Of a DNA stretch of 64,000 nt, positions 62,690-64,000 are shown in pieces. The position numbers were made by a program, and so were the translations under genes. The notes under the pieces were generated by a model. That model saw only the letters and a program-made list of their open reading frames with translations, did no database searches and was not told the DNA's origin. Each line of letters starts with the position of its first letter. Within the stretch, counting starts at the first letter, position 1. Location: assembly GCA_963816685.1 (NCBI GenBank), contig CAWFMB010000003.1, positions 245,143-309,142 on the forward strand, written 5' to 3'. This DNA comes from CAVYUC01 sp963816685. Lineage in GTDB: Bacteria > Bacteroidota > Bacteroidia > Bacteroidales > Prolixibacteraceae.

Positions 62690-64000
62690 TAGCTCCTGAA
62701 CCTGTTTGCTTAAAAACAGCATTTGAACCGTCTTTAACTTGGGTAATTAAATTATCCAACTTGTCTATTTAAAGTCGGTCATTTCCATTCCATCAGGATC
62801 AATAAACCTCATTGGATTGTTTGCTGCATAGTTATAAGGAGACATTCTTCGCCATAATTTTCCGCCAACGGGTCAATATGAGTGCCACCTCCCCAACATC
62901 GGGTCATAAAACCTAGCCCCGTAATCGTACCAGTACAAACCAAAATCATCCTGTAGTTCTTTGCCGTTGTACCAGTTTTTGCTTGTGCCGGTGCAGGAGC
63001 TAAACTGGCTGATTTCTCCCTAAATCGGGACATGCGCTAGCCCAACATACCAAGCATAATATCCTTTTTGCTGCACGATTTCGGCCAAATTGTTGGCGCC
63101 TTTTTTAATTACTACCCGCACGTTTCCGAGGTGGTCGGTAAGATTGTATTCATAAACCCAGGCACTGCCGTTTTTTACTGCCCTGCCAAATGGTGTTGCA
63201 ATGTATTTTAAAGAACGTGTTCCGCTCTGTGAGTTTTCGATAAACGAATGGCCCGCAATAATCAACCTTTGTAATGGTTCCGTTGTCCTCAACCGTTTTG
63301 CGTAGTTTTTCGCCGTTAAAGGTATAAAAATAGTTGATTTTGCGGTTTAACCCGTTCCAGTTTATTAAGTATGGCAGGTTCAGCAGGTTGAAGCCAATGC
63401 CTAATTGTTTGTGGGGTTCATTGGTTACGTTGCCGTTGTAATCGTAAACGTATGGCAGCGAGTTATTTACTCCGGGGTAATCAATCACTGTTGCATTGTC
63501 GCCTGCAATATCTTTTAATCCTGTAACCCTGTTTCCCGAGTAGGTAAACACAAGTCTGTCAATGTATGTTCCGCTGTAATTATAACGGTTCACAGCGGTA
63601 ATATTTCCGTTGGCATCGTAGGTAAACGTTTCGTCAAGGGCATAAGTGTTGGCTGTGGCCGTGTAGTTTGCATTTGTCAGCCGGTTGTTGTTGTCGTAGG
63701 TATAAACATACCGCGCGTTGGTAAGGTTTGGAGTTCCCCATGTAAAACCGGCAATGTTTCCGTTGTATTTTGCAACTGCCGGCGAGGTAACCGTGTTATA
63801 TTCGAGTTTCATCCCGAATTTGTCATTTTCGGTAAATGTTCCCGGGTCGTTTAACTGGGTAACCCATCCACGGATATTGTAGGTGTAATCGTTTTTCTGG
63901 AGGAATGCGCCGGCGCTTTCGGAGTGAAGATACTGTATGGCCAGGTTTCCTGCTTCGTTGTAATTATTACCGGCCATTAATACTTCTCCCGAACCGTTTA
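62690..64000 (-). pseudogene. main RHS (YD-repeat) protein, 3' part, with several frameshifts; continues beyond the window
   Basis: The frame is open through the right edge (NGSGEVLMAGNNYNEAGNLA). Typical YD-repeat units follow: FTYDANGNITAVNRY, YVYDYNGNVTNEPHKQLG, INWNGLNRKINYFYTFNGEK. After VDYCGPFVY the frame breaks (~63,240), resumes as SLKYIATPFGRAVKNGSAWV, breaks again at ~63,045 and ~62,885, and the core end (SPYNYAANNPMRFIDPDGME) meets an in-frame TAG near 62,766. RHS proteins wrap a C-terminal toxin in a YD-repeat shell for delivery to other cells. As read, this copy could not deliver its CT. Confidence 0.78.

Noticed and set aside
1..64000. tRNA, rRNA and riboswitch signals.
   Set aside because: I found no cloverleaf with conserved T-loop, no ribosomal RNA and no recognisable riboswitch core on reading both strands; a covariance-model scan would be needed to exclude weak ones.

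Overview
The window is bacterial and clearly Bacteroidota. It carries two ECF-sigma/FecR/SusC/SusD loci in which the SusC proteins have an N-terminal STN signalling domain. It also has type IX secretion (T9SS) sorting domains, many short lipoprotein signals, AT-rich DNA and almost no Shine-Dalgarno sequences. The gene set resembles a marine or sediment polysaccharide degrader of the Bacteroidia (Marinilabiliales-like); that finer placement is inference. I see no tRNA, rRNA, CRISPR array or intact insertion sequence.

Layout. 1-4.6 kb: 3' end of a lamin-tail/T9SS protein, an ABC1/UbiB-family kinase, a DUF1206 membrane protein and a secreted protein whose sorting domain lies out of frame. 4.7-17.9 kb: first polysaccharide utilisation locus (PUL 1): ECF sigma, FecR, SusC, SusD, terminator, DUF1080 lipoprotein, beta-helix protein, GH28-like enzyme with a Tat signal, FG-GAP lipoprotein. 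This fits uptake and breakdown of a pectin-like glycan. 18-26.4 kb: radical SAM protein, bacterioferritin-like protein, two acetyltransferase genes (one fused to a RimK-like ATP-grasp ligase), nitroreductase, lipoprotein. 26.5-32.8 kb: a TCA-cycle operon transcribed aconitase, NADP-type isocitrate dehydrogenase (IDH), a second IDH with NAD-type cofactor residues, citrate synthase. 33-40.4 kb: a four-gene signalling operon (large hybrid histidine kinase, REC-kinase-REC protein, CheR, CheB) with no CheA or receptor nearby. 40.6-53.4 kb: second PUL (PUL 2): SGNH esterase, Gfo/Idh/MocA oxidoreductase, GH42-like hydrolase, SMP-30 lactonase, then sigma/FecR/SusC/SusD. The sigma, SusC and SusD genes of PUL 2 are broken by single-base shifts. 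54-56.1 kb: a small secreted protein and a frameshifted serine hydrolase.

56.1-64 kb is a rearranged accessory island: a 3' gene remnant, a ParE/RelE-type toxin-antitoxin pair and an RHS (YD-repeat) polymorphic-toxin locus. The main rhs gene enters from beyond the right edge and ends in a cysteine-hydrolase-like C-terminal (CT) domain followed by an overlapping, exported immunity candidate. Behind it lie three further RHS tips. The two most complete carry an HxGN...STGC-type (L,D-transpeptidase-like) CT and a lipoprotein immunity gene. The third carries a different CT cut short by a fragment of an XRE regulator. Corresponding points of these three tips lie 1,630 bp apart, and two of the tips begin in the same 181-bp linker.

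The strongest observations are the RHS cassette array with exported lipocalin-like immunity candidates, the NAD-type/NADP-type IDH pair in one operon, the cluster of single-base frameshifts in the right third of the window, and two long palindromic elements sharing one motif just beyond the ends of the two PULs. All function calls come from reading motifs; no database search was possible.
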